Shown here piece after piece: positions 39,202 to 56,561 of a DNA stretch of 64,000 nucleotides; positions within the stretch are counted from its first letter, which is position 1; the number at the start of each line of letters is the position of its first letter. The stretch lies in assembly GCF_014297445.1 (NCBI RefSeq), contig NZ_JACORU010000001.1:1393931-1457930 (forward strand), written 5' to 3'. The notes beneath the pieces are model-generated. The model did no database searches and was not told the origin of the DNA. It saw only the letters and a program-made list of their open reading frames with translations. Both the position numbers and the translations under genes were made by a program. Source of the DNA: Ramlibacter albus (GTDB lineage Bacteria > Pseudomonadota > Gammaproteobacteria > Burkholderiales > Burkholderiaceae_C).

Positions 39202-39224
39202 AAAAGCGACCTTTTGTCGCTTTT
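39202..39224. terminator. Second hairpin in rplL-rpoB gap, symmetric A/T ends
   Basis: AAAAGCGAC-CTTTT-GTCGCTTTT is a perfect nine-base stem with an A-run on one side and a T-run on the other, so it could act on both strands. The rest of the 283-base gap (39225-39414) shows only the rpoB leader; translation there is open, but the conserved RpoB start is at 39415. Confidence 0.6.
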
Positions 39225-39414
39225 CGCGGCGAACGAAGTTCGACGCAAAAAGTGATCAAAAGGGCGATTTTTAGTGTCTTCTGACCCGACTGCAGAAGAC
39301 TGCTTGGTTCGGGCCCCGTGCAACGCGGGGCCGTCCGCCAAGGTTGGTAGTGGCCAACCCGCCAAGAAGCCCGATCAGGGCGCGCCAGTTGTGAGACCTG
39401 ACCACGGAGATCTC

Positions 39415-43527
<4,113 letters not shown>

Positions 43528-43548
43528 ACGGGAAAGGAACGACAAGCA

Positions 43549-47772
<4,224 letters not shown>

Positions 47773-47798
47773 GCCGAGCCAGCTAGCCACTAAACTCA

Positions 47799-47832
47799 GG
47801 CGCCGCTCCCGAAAGGGGCGGCGCCTTTTTCT
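47799..47832 (+). terminator. Intrinsic terminator of the rpoBC operon
   Basis: GGCGCCGC-T-CCC with a GAAA loop and GGG-GCGGCGCC, followed by TTTTTCTTT, is a classic GC-rich hairpin with a T-tract, 27 bases after the rpoC stop. Confidence 0.9.
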
Positions 47833-47838
47833 TTCCAA

Positions 47839-48399
47839 ATGACCTCGTCGCTTCTGTTCTGGGTAGTCCTCGCCGTGCTGGCCTTCTGGGCCGTGGGCGC
47901 ATACAACCGCCTCGTGCGCAAGCGATCCGAGGCGAACACGGCGTTCGGCGCGCTCGAGGCGGAGTTTGCGAAGCAAGTGGCGCTGGCGTTGCAGTGCCTG
48001 CCCGAAGAAGAAGAGGCGGGGCAATCGCAGTTCGAAGGCGGCAGTGCTTTCTGGAGCGGGTTGCGCGGCGCGGTGCTGCAGTTCAATGCCTCGCTCGCCG
48101 CAGCGAAGGCGCGGCCGCTCGACCCTGAGCGCATGGCGGCGCTCGGCGCAGCGCACGAAGTGCTGAACATGTCATGGGATCGCGCCGAGCGCGACGACGC
48201 GCACGACCTCGCCGGCCCGCGACTGCCGGAGAACATCAGCGCCGAGCGTCAACAGCTCGTGCGCCTGTCCGTCGCGGCCACGGAGCAGTTCAACAACGCT
48301 GTCGCGCAGTACAACGACGCGATCGACCAGTTCCCGGCCTCGGTACTCGCGTGGATCTTCGGCTTCCGCGCAGCTCGCGGCCTGCGGGCGCGGCCCTGA
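47839..48399 (+). CDS. LemA-like membrane-anchored protein
   Basis: A 186-residue protein with one N-terminal helix (LLFWVVLAVLAFWAVGAYNRLV, about 5-26) and a helical domain. The sequence AYNRLVRKRSEANTAFGALEAEF near the start and FNNAVAQYNDAIDQFPASVLAWIFGFRAARGL at the end resemble the LemA pattern of long antiparallel helices. The role of LemA proteins is unclear. It ends exactly where rsmB begins, so they are probably an operon. Confidence 0.7.
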   Translation: MTSSLLFWVVLAVLAFWAVGAYNRLVRKRSEANTAFGALEAEFAKQVALALQCLPEEEEAGQSQFEGGSAFWSGLRGAVLQFNASLAAAKARPLDPERMAALGAAHEVLNMSWDRAERDDAHDLAGPRLPENISAERQQLVRLSVAATEQFNNAVAQYNDAIDQFPASVLAWIFGFRAARGLRARP

Positions 48400-49683
48400 A
48401 TGATCGCGCTCTGGCAGCAATTGCAGACGGCGGCCTCGGTGGTGGCTGCGGTGCGCGCAGGCGAGTCCGCCACGCCCGCGCTTGCGCGCATCGCGGGTGA
48501 CGTGCGCGCGGGCGCGCAATCGCTCGCTTTCCACGCGTTGCGCAATCTCGGCCGCGCGGAGGCGCTGCGCAAGCAGCTCGCGAACCGCCCGCCGCCGCCG
48601 AAAGCGGATGCGCTGCTGTGCACGGCGATCGCACTCGCATGGGACGAAGCGAACGCGCCGTACGAGCCGTTCACGCTCGTCGACCAGGCCGTCGAAGCCG
48701 CGAAGCGCAGCCCGGAGACCAAGGCCCAGGCCAACTTCATCAACGCGTGCCTGCGCCGCCTGCTGCGCGAACGCGATGCACTCGTCGCCGCCACCGACAA
48801 TGACCCTGTGGCGAAGTGGAACCACCCCAAGTGGTGGATCGCGCGGCTCAAGCAGGACCACCCGCAGCAGTGGCAGGCCATCCTCGAGGCGAACAACAGC
48901 GCCGCGCCGCTCACGCTGCGCGTGAACGCGCGCAAGAGCACGCGCGACGACTACCTCGCGCAAGTCGAAGGCACGCCGGTCGGCGAACAGGGCGTGATCC
49001 TCGCCAAGCCGAAACCCGTGCACGAAATCCCCGGTTTCGCCGAAGGCGTGGTCTCGGTCCAAGACGCCGGTGCCCAACTCGCCGGCACGCTCGTCGCCCA
49101 GCACGCCCCCAACGCCAGGCGCATCCTCGACGCCTGCGCCGCCCCCGGCGGCAAGACCGCCCACATCGCCGAACTCCTCGACTCGGAGTTGATCGCCCTC
49201 GACGTCGACCCCACCCGCTGCGAACGCATCCACGACAACCTCCGCCGCCTCGGCCTGCACGCCACCGTGCTCGCCGAAGACGCGGCCAACACGGCGAAGT
49301 GGTGGGACGGCGTGCCATTCGACGCCATCCTCCTCGACGCCCCCTGCACCGCCAGCGGCATCGTCCGCCGCCACCCCGACGTGCGCTGGCTCCGGCGCGA
49401 ATCGGACATTACAAGCCTGGCCCAGCAACAACAGCGCCTGCTCACTTCACTCTGGCCCTTGCTGGCGCCGGGTGGTGCCCTCATCTACTGCACATGTTCC
49501 GTCTTCAAGGCCGAAGGAGAGGCGCAGATCCAATCGTTTCTCTCCAACAACAAAGAGGCCTTTTTGATGCCCTCGCCGGGCCATTTGCTGCCCCAAAACG
49601 GGGGCAAGCCGGGGGCCGTCCGGGACAATGGGGCAGGTGATCACGACGGGTTTTTCTACGGGGTGGTTGGGAAGCGCGGCTAG
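48400..49683 (+). CDS. rsmB: 16S rRNA (cytosine(967)-C(5))-methyltransferase RsmB
   Basis: A 427-residue m5C methyltransferase. The NusB-like RNA-binding domain is N-terminal (about 1-135), followed by a Rossmann SAM domain with motif I LDACAAPGGKTAHIAEL, the motif IV Cys in LLDAPCTASGIVRRHPD and the catalytic motif VI Cys in IYCTCSVFKAEGE. It is adjacent to the LemA-like gene and overlaps the DUF4390 gene by 56 bases. Confidence 0.95.
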   Translation: MIALWQQLQTAASVVAAVRAGESATPALARIAGDVRAGAQSLAFHALRNLGRAEALRKQLANRPPPPKADALLCTAIALAWDEANAPYEPFTLVDQAVEAAKRSPETKAQANFINACLRRLLRERDALVAATDNDPVAKWNHPKWWIARLKQDHPQQWQAILEANNSAAPLTLRVNARKSTRDDYLAQVEGTPVGEQGVILAKPKPVHEIPGFAEGVVSVQDAGAQLAGTLVAQHAPNARRILDACAAPGGKTAHIAELLDSELIALDVDPTRCERIHDNLRRLGLHATVLAEDAANTAKWWDGVPFDAILLDAPCTASGIVRRHPDVRWLRRESDITSLAQQQQRLLTSLWPLLAPGGALIYCTCSVFKAEGEAQIQSFLSNNKEAFLMPSPGHLLPQNGGKPGAVRDNGAGDHDGFFYGVVGKRG

Positions 49684-50281
49684 GCCGGGGCGCCTGCTTG
49701 CGGCCGCCTGCATGTTGCTGGCCTTGGCGCTGGCACCCGCTTTCGCCCAGGTGGGCGGCCCGTCCAACGCCGAGATCGTGCAGCTCAAGGCCGAACGCAC
49801 CGACGAGGGCGTGCTGCTCTCCGCCACCCTGAGGATCGACCTGCCGCCGGTGGTGGAGGACGCGCTGGCCAAGGGCATCCCGATGTTTTTCGTCGCGGAG
49901 GCGACGTTGCTGCGCGACCGCTGGTACTGGTACGACAAGCACGTGGCCATGGCGCAGCGGCACATGCGCCTGAGCTACCAGCCGCTCACGCGCAAGTGGC
50001 GCCTGCAGGTCTCCAGCCAGCCGATCGGTAGCTCCGGCCTCGCTTTGGGCCAGACGTTTGAGACACGCGAAGAAGCGCTCGCAGCCATCCAACGTATCTC
50101 GCACTGGAAGGTGGCAGACCCATCCGACGTGGACCCCGACTCGCGCCACAACATCGACTTCCGCTTCCGCCTGGACGTGTCGCAGTTGCCGCGCCCCTTC
50201 CAGATCGGCGCCGTCGGCCAAGCGGACTGGAACATCAACGCCTCGCGCAACATGCGCCTCATCACCGAGCCCGCCAGGTGA
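49628..50281 (+). CDS. DUF4390 domain-containing protein
   Basis: A 217-residue exported protein. A signal-type hydrophobic stretch (LLAAACMLLALALAPAFA) ends near residue 40, and the remainder is the DUF4390 beta-rich domain (VLLSATLRIDLPPVVEDALAKGIPMFFVAEATLLRDRWYWYDKH). Function is unknown, but the gene is conserved between rsmB and ntrY-like kinases in Burkholderiales. A later in-frame ATG at 49712 would leave a poor signal peptide. Its TGA overlaps the kinase GTG start. Confidence 0.8.
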   Translation: MGQVITTGFSTGWLGSAARPGRLLAAACMLLALALAPAFAQVGGPSNAEIVQLKAERTDEGVLLSATLRIDLPPVVEDALAKGIPMFFVAEATLLRDRWYWYDKHVAMAQRHMRLSYQPLTRKWRLQVSSQPIGSSGLALGQTFETREEALAAIQRISHWKVADPSDVDPDSRHNIDFRFRLDVSQLPRPFQIGAVGQADWNINASRNMRLITEPAR

Positions 50282-52545
50282 CCGCCATGTCCCCGGTCGT
50301 CCCCCCGTCACGCCCGCTGTTCCAGACGCAGCGCGCCGTGCGCTGGGCCGTGCTGGTGGGCGCCAGCATCATGGTCGCCATCGCGATCGTGCTGCTCTTC
50401 CTGCTGACGCAGGCCACCGGCAACCGCGAGCTGTACGAGCGCAACTACGGCCTGCTGTTCATCGTGAACATCGTGGTGGCGATCATCCTGCTGGCGGTGC
50501 TGGTGTGGATCTGCTGGCGGCTCGCTTCGAGGCTGAGAAGGGGCAAGTTCGGCACGCGCCTGCTGATCAAGCTGGCGGCCATCTTTGCGTTCGTCGGCTT
50601 CATGCCCGGCCTCTTGATCTACGTGGTGTCGTACCAATTCGTCTCGCGCTCCATCGAAAGCTGGTTCGACGTGAAGGTGGAAGGCGCGCTCGACGCCGGC
50701 CTCAACCTGGGCCGCGTGACGCTGGACACGCTCTCCAACGACTTCGCCAACAAGACTCGCGCCACCGCGGGCCAGCTGGCCGAAACCTCCGACACCACCG
50801 CACCCGTGGTGCTGGACAAGCTGCGCGAGCAGCTCTCCGCGAGCGACCTCATCCTGTGGAGCGCCAACGGGCAGGTGATCGCGGCCGCGGGCCAGAGCCG
50901 CTACCAGCTCAGCCCCGAGCGCCCGTCGCCTCAGCAACTGCGCAACGCGCGTGCGCAGCGCGTGGTCGCCTCCGTAGAAGGCCTCGACGACCCCGCCACC
51001 ACGAACAATGCGCGCATCAAGGCCATCGCGCTCGTGCCGCAGCCCAGCGTGGGCCTGCTGGCCGAAACGAGGTTCCTGCAGGCCACCATCGGCATCCCGC
51101 CCACGCTGGTGGCCAACGCGTTGGCGGTGCAGGAGGCCAACCGCGAATACCAGGAGCGCGCCCTCGCACGGCAAGGCCTGCGCCGCATGTACATCGGCAC
51201 GCTCACGCTCAGCCTCTTCCTCAGCGTGTTCGGCGCGGTGCTGCTGGCGGTGATATTGGGCAACCAGCTCGCCAGGCCCTTGCTGCTGCTGGCAGCCGGC
51301 GTGCGCGAAGTGGCGGCCGGCGACCTGAGCCCCAAGCCCGTTCTGCTGGGCAAGGACGAACTCGGCGGCCTGACGCGCAGCTTCGCCGACATGACGCAGC
51401 AGCTGGCCGACGCGCGCGCCGCCGTGCAAAAGAGCATCGACGAAGTGAGCGCCGCGCAGGCGCACGTGCAGACGATATTGGACAACCTCACCGCCGGGGT
51501 GATCGTGCTGGACGAGAAAGGCCGCATCGAAAGCAGCAACCCCGGCGCCACGCGCATCCTGCGCGCGCCGCTGGCCGCCAACGAGGGCCGCAAGCTGGAA
51601 GAAGTGCCGGGCCTGGAAGCCTTCGGCCACGCGGTGCAGCAGCAGTTCGACGAGTTCATGAACGAGCGCCGCCAGCATGGTGTGGACCACTGGCAGCAAA
51701 GCTTCGAGCTCAACACCGCGCTGCCCGGCGCCACGGCGGCCAACATGGTGACGCTGGTGGCGCGCGGCGCCGAGATGCCGGACAACGGGCGGCTGCTGGT
51801 GTTCGACGACATCAGCGAGATCGTCAGCGCGCAGCGCGCGCAGGCCTGGGGCGAGGTGGCGAGAAGGCTCGCGCACGAGATCAAGAACCCGCTCACCCCC
51901 ATCCAGCTGAGCGCCGAGCGGCTGGAGATGAAGCTGACGGGCAAGCTGCAGGAGCCGGAGCAGGGCGTGCTGGCCAAGGCCGTGCACACCATCGTGGACC
52001 AGGTGGACGCGATGAAGCGGCTGGTGAACGAGTTCCGCGACTACGCGCGCCTGCCCGCGGCCGAGCTCAAGCCCGTGGACCTGAACGCCCTGATCAACGA
52101 CGTGATGCAGCTCTACGTGCGCGAAGGCGAGGCCGCGCGCGACGGCAGCCAGGTGCCCATCCGCCTGGAGCTGGACCCCGAGTGCCCGCGCGTGCTGGGC
52201 GACGCCCAGCAGTTGCGCCAGGTCATCCACAACCTGCTGCAGAACGCGCAGGACGCCACCGAGGGCCGGCCCGCGCGCGAGGTGACGGTGCGCACGCAGT
52301 GGAACCCCACGACCAAGCGCGTGCGCCTCTCGGTGCTGGACAACGGCACGGGCTTCCCCGAGCACATATTGAAGCGGGCCTTCGAGCCCTACGTGACCAC
52401 CAAGGAGAAGGGCACGGGCCTGGGGCTGGCGGTGGTGAAGAAGATCGCGGATGAGCATGGTGCCCGGGTGGACCTGAAGAACCGGGTTTCAGACGGTGTC
52501 ATCCAGGGGGCGCAAGTGTCGTTATCATTCGCAGTTGCAAATTGA
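50278..52545 (+). CDS. NtrY-like sensor histidine kinase
   Basis: A 755-residue membrane kinase. Helices at about 20-45, 55-80 and 100-120 and a later one before a HAMP domain (around 330-390) precede a PAS-like region, a HisKA domain with phosphoacceptor His533 in RRLAHEIKNPLTP, and a HATPase_c domain ending GTGLGLAVVKKI. It would sense an envelope or nitrogen-related signal and phosphorylate the next gene product. The start is a GTG overlapping the DUF4390 stop; an ATG lies three codons later. Confidence 0.88.
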   Translation: MTAMSPVVPPSRPLFQTQRAVRWAVLVGASIMVAIAIVLLFLLTQATGNRELYERNYGLLFIVNIVVAIILLAVLVWICWRLASRLRRGKFGTRLLIKLAAIFAFVGFMPGLLIYVVSYQFVSRSIESWFDVKVEGALDAGLNLGRVTLDTLSNDFANKTRATAGQLAETSDTTAPVVLDKLREQLSASDLILWSANGQVIAAAGQSRYQLSPERPSPQQLRNARAQRVVASVEGLDDPATTNNARIKAIALVPQPSVGLLAETRFLQATIGIPPTLVANALAVQEANREYQERALARQGLRRMYIGTLTLSLFLSVFGAVLLAVILGNQLARPLLLLAAGVREVAAGDLSPKPVLLGKDELGGLTRSFADMTQQLADARAAVQKSIDEVSAAQAHVQTILDNLTAGVIVLDEKGRIESSNPGATRILRAPLAANEGRKLEEVPGLEAFGHAVQQQFDEFMNERRQHGVDHWQQSFELNTALPGATAANMVTLVARGAEMPDNGRLLVFDDISEIVSAQRAQAWGEVARRLAHEIKNPLTPIQLSAERLEMKLTGKLQEPEQGVLAKAVHTIVDQVDAMKRLVNEFRDYARLPAAELKPVDLNALINDVMQLYVREGEAARDGSQVPIRLELDPECPRVLGDAQQLRQVIHNLLQNAQDATEGRPAREVTVRTQWNPTTKRVRLSVLDNGTGFPEHILKRAFEPYVTTKEKGTGLGLAVVKKIADEHGARVDLKNRVSDGVIQGAQVSLSFAVAN

Positions 52546-52568
52546 CAACAGCGAACTAAAGCGGGCGC

Positions 52569-53285
52569 ATGGCAAACATATTGGTGGTCGACGACGAGCT
52601 TGGCATCCGGGACCTGCTGTCCGAAATCCTGAACGACGAAGGCCACACCGTGGACCTGGCGCAGAACGCGGCGCAGGCGCGTGCCGCGCGCCAGCGCACG
52701 CGGCCGGACCTGGTGCTGCTGGATATCTGGATGCCGGACACCGACGGTGTGACGCTGCTGAAGGAGTGGAGCATCTCGGGGCAGCTGAACATGCCCGTGG
52801 TGATGATGAGCGGCCACGCCACCATCGAGACGGCGGTGGAGGCCACCAAGATCGGCGCGCACAGCTTCCTGGAAAAGCCCATCACCATGCAGAAGCTGCT
52901 GCGTGCGGTGGAAGCGGGCCTGGGCCTCACGCCACCCAACCCCACGACGCCCGCGCCCCCGCGCAAGCCCGGCATGGCCGGCGTGCCGGTGATGCAGGTG
53001 CCACCGGCCGAACTGACGGTGGAACATGCCATGACCGGCGGCCAGCAGATACCCGCGCCGGTGGAGATGGGGCCGCAGGCGCGGCAGATGTTCGAGCTGG
53101 ACAAGCCGCTGCGCGATGCGCGGGATGAGTTCGAGAAGAGCTACTTCGAGTTTCACCTTGCGAAGGAGGGGGGCTCGATGACGCGCGTGGCGGAGAAGAC
53201 GGGTCTTGAAAGGACCCACCTGTACCGCAAGCTCAAGCAGCTGGGGGTGGATTTGTCGCGCGGGAAGAAGACGCTGGCCGGCTGA
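52569..53285 (+). CDS. NtrX-like response regulator lacking the AAA+ domain
   Basis: A 238-residue regulator. The receiver domain (1-120) has the acidic pocket VVDDE, phospho-Asp52 in LLDIWMPDTDG and the conserved Lys in FLEKPI. A Pro-rich linker (about 122-165) leads to a Fis-type helix-turn-helix (GSMTRVAEKTGLERTHLYRKLKQLGVDL). The sigma-54 AAA+ module that normal NtrX carries between these parts is missing, so it cannot activate RpoN directly. It pairs with the upstream NtrY-like kinase. Confidence 0.85.
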   Translation: MANILVVDDELGIRDLLSEILNDEGHTVDLAQNAAQARAARQRTRPDLVLLDIWMPDTDGVTLLKEWSISGQLNMPVVMMSGHATIETAVEATKIGAHSFLEKPITMQKLLRAVEAGLGLTPPNPTTPAPPRKPGMAGVPVMQVPPAELTVEHAMTGGQQIPAPVEMGPQARQMFELDKPLRDARDEFEKSYFEFHLAKEGGSMTRVAEKTGLERTHLYRKLKQLGVDLSRGKKTLAG

Positions 53286-53291
53286 TATAAT
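53283..53291 (+). promoter_or_regulatory. Extended -10 promoter for tRNA-Phe
   Basis: TG-A-TATAAT is a consensus extended -10 element ending 11 bases before tRNA-Phe. Confidence 0.6.
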
Positions 53292-53302
53292 TGCCGGCTC
53301 AC

Positions 53303-53378
53303 GGCCCGGTAGCTCAGTTGGTAGAGCAGCGGATTGAAAATCCGCGTGTCGGTGGTTCGATTCCGCCCCAGGCCACCA
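53303..53378 (+). tRNA. tRNA-Phe (GAA)
   Basis: A 76-base tRNA with stem GCGGA/TCCGC and loop TTGAAAA giving GAA, and encoded CCA. The acceptor stem GGCCCGG faces CCAGGCC, leaving an apparent C5-A68 mismatch. The gene marks the start of the accessory region. Confidence 0.94.
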
Positions 53379-53385
53379 GATCTAG

Positions 53386-53418
53386 ACGCCTCGGTTGCTT
53401 CGGCTTCCGGGGCGTTTT
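53386..53418 (+). terminator. Intrinsic terminator after tRNA-Phe
   Basis: ACGCCTCGG and CCGGGGCGT pair over nine positions (one T-G wobble) around a 12-base loop and are followed by TTTT. The rest of the 370-base gap to 53748 shows only the promoter at 53627. Confidence 0.7.
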
Positions 53419-53626
53419 CATTCGATCGCATGCCAATTGGGACGGGACAGTGGGCTTGCCGAAAGCGGGATACGGCTCGTGCCCATGCGAAGGGAGGGCG
53501 CGGCCGGGGTGTTGCGTCGATCCCCGCTGTCGCCGCCTACGAAACGTACCTATCATCGTTAGCCGACCCGAACCCCACTCTTGTCGTCGCGACGCATCGT
53601 TTTGGGTTGCGTGCCATCCGCGTTGA

Positions 53627-53654
53627 TTGACCTGACGCAGGTTCAGCGGACAAT
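53627..53654 (+). promoter_or_regulatory. Probable sigma-70 promoter for the MmeI-like gene
   Basis: TTGACC, a 16-base spacer and GACAAT lie about 95 bases before the start. A GGAGGA Shine-Dalgarno precedes the ATG at 53749. Confidence 0.45.
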
Positions 53655-53748
53655 GCCAGCACAAATACTGTTGCACCGTAGAGATGTACCCGTCGCAAGC
53701 TTTCGCTGGCACACCTAGCGCGTTGGCTGAATCGGGGAGGAGCCGAAA

Positions 53749-56514
53749 ATGCCAATGAGCTGGAACGAGATTCGAACGCTTGCGGTTGCGTTCAGCCGTG
53801 ATTGGGCTGACGCGAAAGAGGAGCACGCAGACGCGAAAAGCTTTTGGGACGACTTGTTCCGTGTATTTGGCGTGCCACGGCGACGTGTTGCATCGTTCGA
53901 GTCGCGCGTCAAGAAGATTGACGGCAGCAGAGGCTACATCGATTTACTCTGGAAAAAGATGTTGTTGGTGGAGCACAAGTCCCGAGGCAAGGACTTGGAG
54001 ATGGCCCACAAACAGGCGAAAGACTACTTCCCCGGCTTGAAGGATAGTGAATTGCCTCGGTATGTTGTCGTTTGCGACTTTGCGAGATTTCGCATCATCG
54101 ATCTCGACACCGGGGATGACAATGAATTCAAGCTAGAGGACTTGCCGGACGAAATTCAGCGACTGGGGTTCATTGCTGGATACGAGAAGAGGGAGATCCG
54201 GGAACAAGATCCTGTCAACGCACAGGCCGCACTGAAGCTTGGAGCGCTCCACGATGAACTGAAAGAGATTGGCTACGAAGGCCATGAGCTGGAGGTTTAC
54301 TTGGTCCGGCTCCTGTTCTGCTTGTTTGCTGACGACACCGGCATCTTTGTGCCCAGAGACATATTCCACGACTACATCTTGCAGCGCACCAGCGAAGATG
54401 GAAGTGACCTAGGTGGGCACCTGCAAGAACTCTTTCAGACGCTTAACCGACCAGTTGAGAAAAGATATCGGTCTCTTGATGAGCAACTAGCTCAGTTTCC
54501 TTATGTGAACGGCACCCTGTTTGCCGAGTCGATATCGACTGTTTCATTCACTGCCAAGCTCCGAGGCGCCTTGCTGGAGTGCTGCGATGTGAACTGGGGC
54601 CAGATTAGCCCTGCAATCTTTGGCAGCCTGTTCCAGTCCATCATGAAGAAAGACGAGCGTCGCGCGCTCGGCGCTCACTACACGAGCGAGAAGAACATTC
54701 TGAAGGCGATTGGCCCGCTGTTCCTTGACAATCTACGGGCCGAATTTGAAAGCATCAAGACACAACAGGGAAAGCTGGAGCAGTTTCATGGGAGGCTTTC
54801 AGAGCTCCGGTTCCTTGATCCCGCTTGTGGGTGCGGAAACTTCCTGGTCATCGCCTATCGGGAATTGCGCCTTCTCGAACTCGACGTAATACGGGCGCGG
54901 CACGGTCGCACGGGTCGGCACCAGCTCGCTCTAGATGCCATGGCGTCGTTTGTGAAGGTCGACGTAGATCAGTTCTACGGCATCGAAATTGAAGAGTGGC
55001 CTGCCCAGATTGCTCGCGTTGCGATGTGGCTAATCGATCACCAGATGAACGTCATGGTGAGCAAGGAGTTCGGGAACGCTTTCGTCCGTGTGCCGCTTGT
55101 TAAGAGCGCAAATATTCTTCAGGCGGACGCTTTGGAGACGGATTGGAACGACGTCCTACCTTCCGCGCGGTGCGACTTCGTGCTCGGTAATCCTCCTTTC
55201 CGCGGCGCACGGTTGATGTCGACGCAGCAAAAGGCGACTGCTGCTCTCGCACTGCATGGTGTTCCCGGTGCAAACAACCTCGACTATGTTGCAGGTTGGT
55301 ATGTGAAGACTGCGCATTACTTGAGCCCGCGAGCCGAAGCTGCCCTGGTCTCGACGAACTCGATCACTCAGGGCGAGCAGGTCGGCATTCTTTGGAGCTA
55401 CCTGCTGGGCCTAGGAGTGGATATCAAATTTGCGCACCGTACGTTCAAGTGGGCGAACGAGGCAGGGAAGGTCGCCGCAGTCCATTGCGTGATCATCGGC
55501 TTCAGTCGTTTTCCGCACACAAAGAAACGATTGTTCGACTACGCGTCCGTGAATGGCGAGCCGCTTGAAAAATCCGCCAGGAATATAAGCCCGTATTTGG
55601 TTGACGCCGACAACATCCTCGTGATCGACCGCACTAGCACACTCGACACGGCCACGCCCGCTATGTGCTTCGGGTCGATGGCTAACGACGGTGGCGCTCT
55701 GCTGCTCGAAGAAGCGGAGCGTAAAGAGATGCTTAGCCGCGACAGGGCCGCGGCAGCGTACATCAAGCCGTTCTTCCAAGTGGAGCAGTTCCTCTACAAC
55801 GAGAAGCGGTACTGCCTCTGGCTTGTCGACGCGCCAAGTGCGGACATTACCCGGATTGCGCCGATCAAGGAGCGGGTTGGTGCCTGCAAAGCACATCGCG
55901 CGAAAAGCGAAAGACCAGCAACCCGCAAGCTAGCTGCTGCCCCCGCACTTTTTGGCGAAATTCGCCAGCCGAAAGGGCGCTATCTGCTTGTGCCGCGACA
56001 CACTGGCGAAAACAGGCGCTACATCCCAATGGGATTCATGCGCCAAGACCAGATCTGCGGAGACGCTAATCTCATGGTTCCAAACGCCGGTCTCTATGAG
56101 TTCGGCGTCTTGTCCTCCCTGATGCACAACGCTTGGGTAGCCGGTATTGGAGGACGCATCAAGAGTGACTTCCGTTACTCGGCGAGCATCGTCTACAACA
56201 ACTTCCCTTGGCCGGAAAACGTCACGGATGTGAGGCGCCGCGCGATCGCTGAGTGTGCGCAGGCGGTTCTTGACTGCCGCGCAGCACACAAAGGCGAAAC
56301 CCTCGCGGAACTCTACGAACCGCTGAGCATGCCTGCCGATTTGCTAGCTGCGCATCGGAAGCTCGATCGGGCGGTTGATGCGGCGTATGGGAGGCGTAGC
56401 TTTGGAAGTGATGCAGAGCGTGTCGCTTTCCTGTTAGAGCAATATCGAGACAGGACGGAAGCACTCTTACGTGCGCCCCCGGTAAAGAAGACTGGCCGAC
56501 GCGTAGCTGCATAA
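53749..56514 (+). CDS. Type IIL restriction-modification enzyme (MmeI family, single chain)
   Basis: A 921-residue bifunctional restriction enzyme and adenine methyltransferase. The N-terminal PD-(D/E)XK nuclease has Asp65, Glu75 and Lys77 (GYIDLLWKKMLLVEHKS), the same D-X9-E-X-K spacing as MmeI. A helical spacer (about 155-290) precedes the gamma-class methyltransferase, with motif X GAHYTSEKN, motif I LDPACGCGNF (356-365) and motif IV NPPF (481-484). The target-recognition domain is in about 620-830. Family members cut about 20 bases from their site and methylate one strand. The recognition sequence cannot be read. All catalytic residues are intact. Third-position GC is clearly lower than in core genes. 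Confidence 0.92.
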   Translation: MPMSWNEIRTLAVAFSRDWADAKEEHADAKSFWDDLFRVFGVPRRRVASFESRVKKIDGSRGYIDLLWKKMLLVEHKSRGKDLEMAHKQAKDYFPGLKDSELPRYVVVCDFARFRIIDLDTGDDNEFKLEDLPDEIQRLGFIAGYEKREIREQDPVNAQAALKLGALHDELKEIGYEGHELEVYLVRLLFCLFADDTGIFVPRDIFHDYILQRTSEDGSDLGGHLQELFQTLNRPVEKRYRSLDEQLAQFPYVNGTLFAESISTVSFTAKLRGALLECCDVNWGQISPAIFGSLFQSIMKKDERRALGAHYTSEKNILKAIGPLFLDNLRAEFESIKTQQGKLEQFHGRLSELRFLDPACGCGNFLVIAYRELRLLELDVIRARHGRTGRHQLALDAMASFVKVDVDQFYGIEIEEWPAQIARVAMWLIDHQMNVMVSKEFGNAFVRVPLVKSANILQADALETDWNDVLPSARCDFVLGNPPFRGARLMSTQQKATAALALHGVPGANNLDYVAGWYVKTAHYLSPRAEAALVSTNSITQGEQVGILWSYLLGLGVDIKFAHRTFKWANEAGKVAAVHCVIIGFSRFPHTKKRLFDYASVNGEPLEKSARNISPYLVDADNILVIDRTSTLDTATPAMCFGSMANDGGALLLEEAERKEMLSRDRAAAAYIKPFFQVEQFLYNEKRYCLWLVDAPSADITRIAPIKERVGACKAHRAKSERPATRKLAAAPALFGEIRQPKGRYLLVPRHTGENRRYIPMGFMRQDQICGDANLMVPNAGLYEFGVLSSLMHNAWVAGIGGRIKSDFRYSASIVYNNFPWPENVTDVRRRAIAECAQAVLDCRAAHKGETLAELYEPLSMPADLLAAHRKLDRAVDAAYGRRSFGSDAERVAFLLEQYRDRTEALLRAPPVKKTGRRVAA

Positions 56515-56561
56515 TCTTGTTGTAATCCGCGCTTTGGTGGTTCGTGAGGAAGGTCCGGGCT

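Noticed and set aside
53314..53826. Open frames across tRNA-Phe on both strands, with peptides such as GGIEPPTRGFS or KIRVSVVRFRPRPP
   Set aside because: These peptides come from reading through tRNA T-arm sequence and are a classic false annotation.
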